Positions 10,456 through 21,004 of a stretch of 64,000 bases of DNA are shown piece after piece (positions within the stretch are counted from its first letter, which is position 1; every line of letters starts with the position of its first letter). The stretch lies in assembly GCA_032988165.1 (NCBI GenBank), contig JANTQF010000017.1, forward strand, positions 124,001 to 188,000. Direction: 5' to 3'. The notes beneath the pieces were generated by a model. The model searched no databases and was not told where the DNA came from. It saw only the letters and a program-made list of their open reading frames with translations. The position numbers were made by a program, and so were the translations under genes. The DNA is from Emmonsiellopsis sp. PD_33. Its lineage: Eukaryota; Ascomycota; Eurotiomycetes; Onygenales; Ajellomycetaceae.

Positions 10456-11400
10456 GGTGGCTGGGTGGTTTGGGAGGGTCGTCAGAGGAGGGACAATGGC
10501 GCTGGGAGTGGCGGGGGCATGTAGGGGAGTGCGGGTGTTGCTGGTGGTGGTTGAGGTTGGGGTTTGGAGATATTTTTTTTGCCGTCGGCGATAACTATTT
10601 GGCTCTGTCCGGGCCGGCGGGAAATCAACCAGCTGCAATAGAGGTTACTTTTCCCCAAATGAATAAATAGAGAACTGGTTATTCGGGGTAATGGGGAGGA
10701 AATATAAATAAATATCCCAGGATCATATCAGATGGACAAAGCATGTGTCTTCTCAGCATTTCTCTAGTGGCGCATTTTTAATTTATTTTAATCGCCCGCC
10801 GCGCGCTCTGGTTCGCTGGACGGCCATTTCCAGCGTCTATCCGGGCCTGTGATAGGCGGGGTATTGCTCCCTCCGCCGCCAATGGGATTGTTGAATAGAC
10901 GGAAATAGTAAGAATAATCATAAGGATAGCCATAAGAATATAAATAATCACCACGCACCCTGTGCTGGACGCTGTGATTGCATTAGAATGTACAGAACCA
11001 ACCCTCAGCAAGCCTACTGAACTGCCCCCTATCACCACAACCAAAGCCCCCTTTCACAGTCAAAGTGGACCTCCACGAAAGCTATCACCCAGAAATAAAC
11101 AGATCCATGTGTCCAGAAAAGCAGAAAAGGATAAACGCCTGTTGTCATGCTCATGCTCATGCGTCTCGTCCATCCCCTGAAAATCCCAAACACCAAATCA
11201 AAAATGCCTGCGCCAGGAAGTGGTGTCATTTGAACAAACACCTAGAAGCTTCAAAGAAGAAAAAAAAAAGTGGAAGGAAGAATTTTTTCGCTAAAAACAC
11301 AAAAGTACGTGAAGTACGGGGCAAGTAAGAATGCAAAGGGGAATCGTAGAGTAAATACTGTATCTACACGCCAAACGAACACCAGGGGTACAAGGTGATC
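10456..11400. other. Intergenic region upstream of the acyltransferase gene
   Basis: A 945-bp gap between the acyltransferase start and the bimA 3' end. It contains the acyltransferase promoter and leader. I see no supported gene; the short frames at 10,778-11,328 have no family resemblance and overlap each other on both strands. Confidence 0.6.
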
Positions 11401-14032
11401 TTAACCCATATCCTCATCGTCGTCCTCGGGGTTTTCTAACGTTTCCATCGCATCTTTGATAATTTGCGCAGCCTGTATTGTATTGTCAGCATCCATATAC
11501 GGTCAGGTTTCAACGATAATCCACTCGACATACCTTGGGATCCAAATTCAAGGCCGTCGTGAAATGCTTGATCGCATTGGCCTTGTCATGCAGCATCTTG
11601 TACAGTTTGCCCAAAAGATAATGCACATTGGGTTCGTCAGGCGCAAGATCTTTGAGAATCTTCAGTTCGACATGTGCAAGTTTGAGTTCGTTGAGTTTCA
11701 TCAACACCCGGGCCTTTCGTAACCGTGCCAGAACAGACTGTGGCGCGAGTGTACATGCTCGTCCATACTGAAGGAGAGCAGCCTTCTGGTTCCCTACTCT
11801 CTCTAGCACTAGACCAATACACCACACCAGTACCGCGTTGGTCGGATTGATATTGGACGCCGTTCGGTAGTGTTGTTCCGCAAATTTGTATTTACCCATC
11901 TTCTCGTACACTTTGCCAATGCCGTACCATGCGTTGTAATGTCTGTTGTCAGCACTGATGCCGTGTCTGTAGGCATCCAATGCTTTATCATATTCCTCAT
12001 TGGATACGTATTCATGTCCTTGTAAAGTGAACGCATATGCGAATCGAGGATCTAGCTGCGTCGCCCGTTTGAAGCACTTGAGCGCCTGCTCGTGGTCAGA
12101 TTGGAGAGAAAACGAGTTGCCAATCGCACACCAAGCCTGGGGTGATAGGCGATCGATCTCCATGAGTTCGTGGGCCAAATACGCCAATTCCACTTCGTTT
12201 TTCAAATGCCATAAAACAGTCGAATAAACCTCCATGTCCTCTAATCTCGACGGCGCCATCGTTTTCACCCGAATAAAATATTTTTCAGCTTCGGGATACA
12301 ACGCCTGTTCGTAATATGCGCGACCCATTTGCGATAGAACCCATGGTGTTTCTTTTTGGCTCTGCGGGAGTGAATCGAATATCCGGATAGCATCTTGGCA
12401 TTTGTAGTTTGTCAGTGCGGAGTAGCCGTCTGCGAGCTTCGCAAAAAGGTCTAAAATATACGCGAGAGCATCAATATCCTTTGACTTGTCTGGGGCGGAA
12501 TTCTTGGATTGGCCACCAACAACGCCGTTTGGAACAGCGGAAACAGGCGGTGCTCGACTCTCTTTACTATCAATATCCATTCCCTCAGGGACCAGTTTTC
12601 GATTTCCGCTCACAACCCGTCCCATTGTCGACCCAGAGGGGTTTCTGGCCTTTGCGCCGGTGGCCTTTACTTTCTTGATCTCCCTAGTTTCTCGCACCCC
12701 AAAGGCGCCTGAGGTAGATGAGAATTTGCTCGTCGGCCGTATTTGATTGAATAACCGTACGCTTCGTCGCTGTGGAGCTCCCGGCTCAGTGGGTTGCGCT
12801 GGATGGGCAACTTGACCAGATACCGTTCGTTTGCGTTCCCCTGCCCCAACTGCCGGCGCTGTGGATTCTTTAGAAACAGCAACTGATCCCACATCCTCGG
12901 GGTCAGCCCTTGCCTTGTTCCTAGATTTCATTGCCGTAGTCCTCATCCTAGGTGGTGGATCCACGCCGTAATCTAGGCCCAGTGACTGAATAGTTTTATT
13001 TTTCCTCGTAGGCGCAAGAGGTGGATCCCAAGTTGGGTCACCAGAAGCCCCAACGTTGCCGCCTGGTCGAAAATCATCGGAATCGCTTTGCGCAATTGGG
13101 GTCTCCATGCCTTCCGGCACCGCTGCGCCGACTGAAGCGACGCTTACATTGCTGCCGTTTAGTTTTTCCCACAGAGCAGAGCTGCCAGAACCGCTCGCAG
13201 CATCCACACGTGCGTTAAATGATGTAAAGGGATCCAGGTTGTGGTTGACATTCGGCTGCACCTGCAGCGGACCGCCTGTTTGTGCGACCTTTTCGAATGC
13301 GGGAGAATTATCTATGATTGGTGATGATGGAAGCATAGCTAACATTTCCGGCGACATCTTATAAATATTTGGGACCCGAATATTGGCACCTTTACGCGAT
13401 GCGATGTCAGTCAGGGTTCACCTCAAATATCCCAAGGTCCGTCTGTATTTATTTACCTGTTTGACAAAGCCCAAGGAATGCGTCCCAAAGGAAGGGATTC
13501 AGTTTCAATGCTTCGACATAGCAATCCACTGCCTTGTGTAGATCCTGGTGGGCGTGCCATAGTTTGCCTTGGAGGCAAAGAACAGCTGCAGCGTCGGGGA
13601 GGTGCTGTCGTCGTGTTTCGCTGTGCTTGTCTATATCCCACAGCGTGATTAGTTCAGTCCGCAAAACACAGGTTTCGGGAGAGGCTGCTCACTCCAATTA
13701 TTCCTCGAGGCCCAAAGACTCCTGCTTCTTTCCAAGGCGGTAATGCCGTCGATATATTTCCCCAGGTCCAGACATGCCTGTGCATAAACATATGAGCAGC
13801 CAGCATGCGTACCCCTCGAGCCAGAGTTTCTACTGTATTCCCAGGCTGCCTTGGACTGGCCACTCTGTAAGTGGCAGAGGGCCAAGAGATATGAAGCTTC
13901 AGACGACCGGGGCTCGAAGGCGTGCAGACGGCCGGCGAGGAAGAGGGCGTTTCGTATAAGGTTGTTGTCGAGGTGGTAGTATATGAGCTGCCGTAGCTGG
14001 GCGGACACGTGAGGGGCAGAAACGGGCGCCAT
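11401..14032 (-). CDS. bimA: Anaphase-promoting complex subunit 3 (BimA/Cdc27/Nuc2)
   Basis: TPR scaffold of the APC/C ubiquitin ligase, which recruits co-activators and drives mitotic exit. The model is join(11401..11472, 11534..13389, 13457..13630, 13693..14032) on the minus strand, 813 aa, close to the family's usual length of about 800. Introns are 61, 67 and 62 nt with donors GTATGT, GTAAAT and GTGAGC. The N-terminal TPR block begins APHVSAQLRQLIYYHLDNN and continues through YVEALKLNPFLWDAFLGLC. A long disordered Ser/Pro/Arg-rich linker (about residues 190-450) includes RRSVRLFNQIRPTSKF. The C-terminal TPR array contains AWCAIGNSFSLQ, YAFTLQGHEYVSNEE, AWYGIGKVYEKMGKY and HYLLGKLYKML. It ends in an acidic tail, EDDDEDMG. 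Adjacent intron boundaries are well supported because homology continues across all three. Confidence 0.92.
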
Positions 14033-15309
14033 GGTAGGCGGGAGGTGGTTGTTGTGATGCTATGTGATGCGGTCCAGGAAAGCGGATGGTGAATAAGGTA
14101 GCGGATGTATCTCAGGAGTAATGCATGCAGCGATGAAGAGAGGAGGGGCGGTTGATTAAAGAGGCTTGTGTATGGCGTATGTCAGACTGCGATATCAAAC
14201 AAGCAGATAGGCCGAGGCTGGACGAGATTTTGCAGCGCGGCGTGAGGGCGGGAGACTGCCCAATGCGGAAGTCGAGAGCGGCGCGGACGAGGCGAGCAAC
14301 ACTTCACGATTTCTCAGCAGCCGGCGTGTGGCGCATTATCCTCCACCGCAATTAGGGACTGCCAGCCAGGAAATCGTATCGTCTTCAAGGGGCGGGTTGT
14401 TATTGTGGTTGCAGCTGTTGTTGTTGTTGCTGTGCAGCAGGCCAAGGAGAGGGATGGCAGCAACAGGATCGAGCGAGCGTGGAGGACAGGCGGGAATGCC
14501 GTCTAACTGTTCAAGCGGACATGGTGCAGGGCAGCAAGCAGCCAGACGGACCAGAGACAGAGCGTGGTCTAGACAGAGGGTGGAGGGCGGGGAGAGTCGT
14601 AGTCTTAGGAAACGGGATAGAGGAAGAATGGATGATGTTTTGATGGCGGCTCAAGGTGTGGCTGGACGCGCGCTAAAGCGGCGGTGGCGGGGGGTACTTG
14701 TGGTTGGGCGGCGGCTGGCTGGGAACACAAGTACCGTCACTTGGCGATGGAATATCTCCGGCTCAGCCTCAGCTTCAACTTCACACCTCCTCTCCACGAC
14801 GCGGATAGCATGCAGCTACACTCGTGGGTTGATGATTACCTGCACCCCAACATCATTCCTCTAGCCTTTATATACTATCCGCAAGCCCCTGTGTGCATCC
14901 ATTTCGACCCTACAACACACAACACCAGAACCAGGCATGGTAGTATGTACAAGACCGCCCAAAGGGAATCGCTGAGGCCGAAATCCTGGTCCTGATCCCG
15001 CAGATAGGCGTCTGCCCACAGACCAATACTATGGGCCAGTCCTATCTGGCGCTTTAATTTTGGAATTGGCCATGAATGCCTACAATGCGATGATCGTGGG
15101 TCAGCTTTGGAGATTCCTTGACAGGAGCTCTATTTATATCTGATATTGGATGCTGTCCAAACACGTATTGCTCCAAAGAAAAGGCTAGTTACAGACAAGG
15201 AAGTGAAAGAGAAAGATAATGCAATGCCTCTACAGCAAGCTGACCCTCAATCATCAGCCCTCCTGCTTTCACACTGCTTCACACCAAGTACCAGTATATC
15301 CACCCTGAC
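14033..15309. other. Intergenic region upstream of bimA
   Basis: A 1.28-kb gap holding the bimA promoter and the 3' flank of the secreted-protein gene. It contains a GTT/GCT-rich trinucleotide tract at about 14,398-14,435. A 178-codon plus-strand frame (14,328-14,864) has no recognisable domain and a biased Arg/Gly/Ser composition, so I treat it as spurious. Confidence 0.6.
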
Positions 15310-16048
15310 CTATCCCATTGTTACTTGGTCAGTCCTCTGCCGGGCTGCCCATGTTGCCGCCGCTCCTCTCGCGCACCACTTGCCGGAACCAAGCGTGCAA
15401 TCCAATGAACATCTGGAGTTTATTTGTGTCAGCAACTCAAAGCCATAGTTCAGGAGATGGACTGAAGCTCAGGACTTGGCTAGCAGACTTACACAGCCAA
15501 ATGGCTCCACGTTCTGTTGTCGAAGATTACACCCGGACGCCATGTGAAGTTGAGCGTTCTTTTCAGACAATCCTTCATACAGTTGGCCTATAATTTACGA
15601 TTAGCCTCCATCCTGTACGCTGACGACAATTGCAGTGTTGCAGTCTTGACGTTGTTGGCAATCACAACAGGTGAGATCTGGAGATAACACTTACGCATTC
15701 CCATGTAACCCTAACCCAAATATTAGGGTTGCGGCCGGGGTGCCAATATCCATAACTATCTTTCCAGCCGGCCCCTCCGTCGGCTCTCTCTTCGAGTCCA
15801 CGCGATTGTTTGTGTGGTGGGATGGTGCTGTCCTGGATAATACTGCAGATTTCCGGGCTTTCCTGGACAGCTTTGACAAAGGCAGCCTCGTCTGCGAATC
15901 CGTCGATGCCGCCACTAGAGCTGAATAGCGCCGCTGCTGAGCTCGCGCATGCATCTGCCTTAGGTTCAGAATTGGGGAATCTGGCCACGAGAGCGTTAAC
16001 GTTCGTGGCTAGGAGTGCGAAGGGAACAACAAGTGCAGCGAGCTTCAT
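15310..16048 (-). CDS. Small secreted eight-cysteine protein, unknown function (three-exon model)
   Basis: I do not recognise a family. The model is join(15310..15412, 15493..15587, 15695..16048) on the minus strand, 183 aa. It begins with a clear signal peptide, MKLAALVVPFALLATNVNA. Intron 1 (15588-15694) has donor GTAAGT and a GCTAAT branch site before TTATAG. Intron 2 (15413-15492) has donor GTAAGT and a GCTGAC branch site before CTCCAG. All phases close. The mature protein would have eight cysteines, five of them in exons 2 and 3 (ANCMKDC, CSLDC, KWC), an even number that fits disulfide bonding. An in-frame ATG at 16,078 would add ten residues before the signal peptide. A TATATAAG box lies 160 bp upstream. 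Exon 1 is firm; the downstream exons are inference from splice signals. It is divergent from the next secreted-protein gene. Confidence 0.65.
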
Positions 16049-16207
16049 TATTGGAATGAGCTTTTGTGAAAAAAACAAGAGAAGGGGAAGAAATCTCTAG
16101 CTGATACAGGGCAAAATGATGTCAGGAAAAGGACTTCTTGGAGACTTGTTGTATTCAATTAAAAGAATGGCTTCTGATAATTTCAGAGTCTTGGGATGCA
16201 ATTGGGT

Positions 16208-16215
16208 CTTATATA
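16208..16215 (-). promoter_or_regulatory. TATA box of the minus-strand secreted-protein gene
   Basis: TATATAAG on the minus strand, about 160 bp upstream of the start at 16,048. Confidence 0.5.
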
Positions 16216-16818
16216 TCGAGTTTGGCCACTCCACTCGATATCTACTTCTCAGTCGCGACCGGCTCTTGGGCTAAGCCTCTAGATTCTTCATCTGTTTCCT
16301 CCGGAGAAAGAATCTGATATCCCGTTTGCTAGCATCTCCAGACGGTGGTGAGGAGTTATAATTAGGATCAGGCCATTTTCAGACGGCCAACAATTCACCG
16401 CTCGGCCCCAGAATACGGAGAATATGGGGATCCCCAAGCAATTAGGGGCTGCAAGCTATGGAATATCAATTAACTATCGAAGACCATGAGCAGAGATGTT
16501 TATTTTGAGAAGAGCGGGACAAAATATGGTTGTGCAGGACCGACTAGCTTCTGGGATGACTAGCAGGGTTCCTGGTAGCCGTCTTGGCCGCATGGAAATA
16601 AACCGATATCACTTGTCCAACGACTGCAAACCTTGTGCAAAGAACCCGCTATTTACCAAAAATAAAATACTCACTTCGTATAGGCACGGTATTTCCTCAT
16701 GCAGGCACGGAGTCTGTGGTCTCTTGGGGGCCATCGAGAGTGGCTATGAGAAACGGCCATGCGAAGTGCTAAAGTCAATTCGAGGAGCTATTGAGATATC
16801 AAACCTCGAATAGCGAAC

Positions 16819-16826
16819 TATATAAG
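16819..16826 (+). promoter_or_regulatory. TATA box of the plus-strand secreted-protein gene
   Basis: TATATAAG about 175 bp upstream of the ATG at 17,001. It mirrors the box of the divergent neighbour across a 952-bp intergenic region (16,049-17,000), in which I see no further gene. Confidence 0.5.
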
Positions 16827-17000
16827 ATGCTCGAAGGGTGATATTCAAGATTCCAATTCCCATTGCCATTCCAGCAGGCAATTAACTACCTTACAAAGAC
16901 CACCTTCATCAGCCACAAAACAAAACAACCCGAAGCCCCTCTAATCCCCTATCTACCTTCTCAGGCCTCGTCCTCCTGGACCTTTTAAAAAAAAAACAAG

Positions 17001-17474
17001 ATGCACCTCCCAACAACCCACCTCCTCCTCCCCACCCTCCTCACCCTCCTCACCCTCACCCTAGCCAAATCCGAGCCCGAAGACTGCGCAACAGCCGCCT
17101 ACGCCAACTTCGCCGACGTCGAATGCTACTACGACTTCGACAAAGGCGGCGACTTCCTCAACTACGTCATCAAGATCCCGCCCACAGGCCAAGACTCCAA
17201 GGGCTGGTGCAAAGGCATCATGGACAACATCAAGGGCGAGTGCGGCGACTACGCGGACAACATCTCCTACAAACACTGCAACGACCAGTACGAGTCGAAG
17301 AGGCTGGAGTTTCCGAATAATGAGGTGTATCATGGGATTGATTATAATTTCCATTGGGAGTGGAAGTGGATTGAGGGAGATGATATGAAGACTTGTGTTA
17401 AGAGGGCGGTGGAGAAGGCGTCGTGTGCAGCGGCGGTGAGGTGGCCGGATGGGGGGTGTTATAAGAGGAATTAG
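17001..17474 (+). CDS. Small secreted eight-cysteine protein, unknown function
   Basis: I do not recognise a family. It is a single-exon frame of 157 aa. The first 22 residues (MHLPTTHLLLPTLLTLLTLTLA) form a strong signal peptide, with a hydrophobic Leu/Thr core encoded by CTC-rich codons. The mature part is acidic and aromatic, with eight cysteines spaced over its length (EDC, VEC, GWC, GEC, KHC, KTC, ASC, GGC), no KEX2-type propeptide and no anchor. An A-rich leader immediately precedes the ATG. Codon use is strongly C-ending in the first two thirds and G/T-ending at the end. It is the last intact gene before the AT-rich repeat block. A host-interaction or antimicrobial role is possible but not shown by the sequence. 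Confidence 0.75.
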   Translation: MHLPTTHLLLPTLLTLLTLTLAKSEPEDCATAAYANFADVECYYDFDKGGDFLNYVIKIPPTGQDSKGWCKGIMDNIKGECGDYADNISYKHCNDQYESKRLEFPNNEVYHGIDYNFHWEWKWIEGDDMKTCVKRAVEKASCAAAVRWPDGGCYKRN

Positions 17475-18590
17475 GATTTAGGTGGTTTGGGAGGTTGTGT
17501 TACGGCCATATGTATGTGTCTTTGTTTGAGGTTGGGGGTGTTGATGTTTTGTAGATTGCTATAAATGTGTTTATTGAAGGGAGGTTGCTGAGGGAGTAGA
17601 TATACATATCATCATAGTATGTCAAGCTGTTCAGGTTCGACATTTCGAATATAAGATCCTTTGCCCTAGATGCAATCCAAGTACATTCAGCCATGCATAA
17701 AATTAAAGCCAACTATCAAGACACGGTAACTACTGCGTATGGCTGGGGGGCGGCATTGAAGAAATGCCCCCCTGCCCCCTCTAGTCCATGATATTAGTTA
17801 GTTCCATCTAACTCCATACATAGTTCATAGCTTAAAAATCCCCAGCCCGATGACAGGATGATTTTCTTCCTGGGATTCCACATCCACCACTGCTGGTGCC
17901 ACGCTGTGACTTCGCCCCGACATACTTGGATGATGGCTTGGTTGAATGGTGTGGTTGGGATTTAAGACGATAGGGGACTACGTTGTGCGAGGGAGGATGA
18001 CTACTACTACCATATCCTACATGAACCCAGGTATCAACCAGGTGGGGGAATAGGACTCACTTTAAATACCTGCATGTAAGAATTACTCCGCTTTCACGTC
18101 CATGGTCTCTGGGGCGCTTCGGCGGTTCTTTAGAGTCTGTCAACTGTCAACGGACATTGTTTCCTTCTCCTCTATCCATACATACTATTACGCCGTGAAT
18201 ATAGTATATTCGGACATCTTTCAGATAGAGTTAGGATGGTGCCGTGGGCCCTCTGAAGCTTACCTCGACTGAGCCGATAATCCAAGGCCATGCTTATCCC
18301 CAAGATTGGCTTAATACCAGTCTAGCTTGGCCATTTCAAGGGTCGGCTCTGAGCCTTGCAAACAGATACCTTCCCAGCATACTTTTTAAATCGCAGCTTT
18401 CAACCGGCAGCAGTAGATCTTCTCACAGATCAGCCTAAGCACCATCTCCCCTCTTGCTCAGGCCCCATTTTTAGACAGGATGACCAGCTGGTTGTGGACG
18501 AGTATTTCACTGGATCCAGAATCCCTGATGCTGTTTTGTGTTTACTTCCAGCTTCTGGAGGGGGTGTGTTATGAGATGGCTGAAGAATTT
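17475..18590. other. Intergenic region at the edge of the AT-rich block
   Basis: Normal-composition DNA with CpG present up to about 18,500. Two short overlapping plus-strand frames at 18,244-18,574 have no recognisable content. No gene supported. Confidence 0.6.
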
Positions 18591-18975
18591 CTAAATTTAA
18601 CTGCTTAAAATTAGTTAACTAAAGTACTAGTTAATGTAGTTATTGTGCCTTGCAAAAACCATGCAAAAGTTGCATGATTCAACCCTTGACAGAAACACAC
18701 ACTAAAAAAATGCATGTCATTCCCACCCAGTATAGAAAATAGAGACAAGAAAAATAAATAAACCTTTCTGTGCCCAAAAAACATCATTCCACCACAATTT
18801 TCATGCTAAATCCACTGGATTCCATTAGAATGCCTACTCCCCTTAACAAATCAATCATTAATTAAATTGTATAGCTATTAGTAACTAGGAATTCACCTAC
18901 TTTAATTATCTATACATAGTTAGTTCATCTGATAACTATATATTGAATTCAACAGAACCAGCATGTTTTTGGAAC

Positions 18976-19770
18976 ACCCAGAGGATACAGAGTAATTTAA
19001 GGAAGACTATTAAAGATAACTTAGAATATATTTTGAGGATTAAAGGACTTTTTCACTAAATATTTAATAATATATCTAAATGAGGCCATTAAGTTCATAA
19101 AGAATGAGTTTAATATAACTCTTAATATCTCATTAATATTCAGAGTACTGAAGAAGCTGAATCTAAAAAATAAAAAGATTGAATAAATAGTTACTCAGTA
19201 GGATTCTAAGCTTTATTAGGTATAATTAACTTAAATATCTTAATATAAATTTAAATAGTTCATCTTTCTTAATAAGAGCATTATAAATAAATATACAGTA
19301 GATTAATAATATAGATGGTCAGTAAGAGACTTCTCATGCTAAATTAAAATTTTCTATAAGAGGTTAAGTAGGTAGTCTATCTTGCCTACTATAATTATTA
19401 ATAAATATAAGGCTTATAATATCTTTTATAGCTCATATAATATTAAGAGATTTAATAAGTTTATATGGCTTTATATTCTATCTAACTATCAGTAAGAATA
19501 TCATATTATAATGATAGATAATTATAATACATATCATTCTTAAGAGCTCAAGGTCTTATATATAGAGGCAGAGGTTAGCTTGTTGTTTTTATCTTTATAT
19601 TCATTAGATTATAATCTAATTAAGGAGTCTTTTCACACATTAAAGATCTGAATATAGAGGTATAGAGCTCTAGTTGACAGATAGTTTAATGAAGATTTTG
19701 AGAAGTTTCTATATTACACTATGAGGAATTTCATGGGAGATTTCAATGTAAGAGGATACTTTTAATTAGC
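18976..19770 (+). pseudogene. Degenerate Tc1/mariner (IS630-like) transposase
   Basis: A broken plus-strand frame that reads through stops. It gives an N-terminal helix-turn-helix part (EFNITLNISLIFRVLKKLNL, about 19,100-19,165) and, later, a DDE-type catalytic region: a DNYNTYHS motif near 19,515 and LYSLDYNLIKESF near 19,600. These correspond to the second Asp and to the D-x34-E/D end of the Tc1/IS630 superfamily, with proline codons lost. The first catalytic Asp region is too mutated to place. I did not find terminal inverted repeats. It is a relic, certainly inactive. Confidence 0.72.
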
Positions 19771-20569
19771 TTATATTAATTAGAACACTATTTTACTATA
19801 TATAATCAAGAGAATCTACATTCTAATTGATGAATTATATCTTATTATTAAGAAACTATGCCTCTCCCCCTCTATTTTGCATAGAATTACCTATAGGAGG
19901 CCTGGAACTTGCTGTACTCCTACTATAAACCTCATATCTGAACTCTCTAAGATGTTAAAGCCACCTAGAATCTTTCAACTCATCCTAAATTATATAGAAG
20001 ATGCTTTATAATATATTTAATCTATTTATCTCCTTCTCAGGCAGTTTTCAGACTATATTTAACTTATATGCTACATAGAAGCTTCATATATTCTCATATT
20101 CTTATATCCTCTTACTTATACTTCTTAGCTTAGATTAGTCAGCCTGACTGATGATACCTACATTATAGAGCTTCCAGAGACTTAGAAGAATCAAGTTTTT
20201 TACTATAATATTAATAATATGTAGCATTCTTATTATAATTAGTAATATATTTTGAGTTTTAATAGAATATCTAAAGAAATGAATTCAATTCTCTGTAGAT
20301 CTTCATCAGAAAACCTTCCTTCACCTTTAATAATAAACTTTATAGAATGTTTATGAGTCTTTTAGTTGAAACTATTTAATTAGCCTACCATCTAATCTTA
20401 TATATGGTTAATAATAATTTCTATATTCATATAGTAAGCTAAGATGTTCTTTAAGTAGCTAAGTATATAATCTCTGCTATGAAATACCCAGAAGTCCTAT
20501 TAAAGTTTAATACTTTACTTACAAGTTAAGCCTGAACTTACAGTGTCAGTATAGAGATAGTATAACAGA
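19771..20569. other. Unassigned degenerate AT-rich sequence left of element B
   Basis: No coherent frame recognised. It is the left flank of retrotransposon B, so it may belong with the sequence right of 37,122 (element C) or be an older relic. Confidence 0.4.
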
Positions 20570-20814
20570 TGTGCTCTGATAAGTGGATTATATGAGCTAT
20601 ATGCTAGAATCAAGATTGTAATTGCTAGAGAAAGAAAGGAAAAAGAAAAAGAAATTGCAAGATTATGCAATATAAATAGAAGGAAATTATGTGAGGTCAG
20701 AGCAGATAAACATTCATATAAAGACTCAGTCAGAGGCATTTAATTGAGTAGTTGGAGATTGAGTAAAGTTTAAGCAAGCTATAAATATAGGGTATAAGAG
20801 TGTAGTTCTTCACA
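20570..20814 (-). repeat. 3' LTR of element B
   Basis: Aligns end to end with 36,877-37,121 without visible length change. The shared tract ATGCTAGAATCAAGATTGT and the ending GGGTATAAG are easy landmarks. Most differences are C/T or G/A. Confidence 0.88.
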
Positions 20815-20823
20815 TTATTTCCC

Positions 20824-20828
20824 CCTAT
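20824..20828. repeat. Target site duplication of element A, left copy (CCTAT)
   Basis: CCTAT immediately precedes the left LTR of A and is repeated exactly at 31,814-31,818. It lies 10 bp inside the 3' end of element B. Confidence 0.9.
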
Positions 20829-20989
20829 TGTTATGTGTGCATGCTCCACACCATGGAATATCCATGGTACTTAGTCACCTACATAGCTTAGTCAGGCCCC
20901 ATGGTATAAATAGCCATGGATAGCCCAGAAATGTAGAGAAAACAACCTTATTCTATGTAATGTTTTCATCTCAAGTTTTCCCAATTACA
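20829..20989 (+). repeat. 5' LTR of element A
   Basis: Begins TGTTATGTGTGCATG and ends AATTACA (TG...CA). It contains a likely promoter, GGTATAAATAGC, at about 20,900-20,911. It matches 31,653-31,813 at equal length. Confidence 0.92.
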
Positions 20990-21004
20990 ATTAGTAGCAT
21001 GTCT
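20990..21004 (+). other. Primer-binding site of element A
   Basis: TTAGTAGCATGTCT lies directly after the LTR. With G-to-A changes reversed it would begin TTGGTAGC, resembling the complement of an initiator tRNA-Met 3' end. Identical 14-mer at the same place in element D. Confidence 0.5.

Noticed and set aside
14328..14864. 178-codon plus-strand frame upstream of bimA
   Set aside because: Arg/Gly/Ser-biased with no domain, signal peptide or supported start, in a GC-rich promoter region.
16496..16813. 105-codon frame between the two secreted-protein genes
   Set aside because: It overlaps the promoter of the plus-strand gene, ends just before its TATA box, and has no recognisable content.
20570..20814. 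Interpretation as a solo LTR
   Set aside because: Removing element A by its CCTAT duplication places this LTR directly at the 3' end of the minus-strand element B, whose other LTR is at 36,877-37,121.
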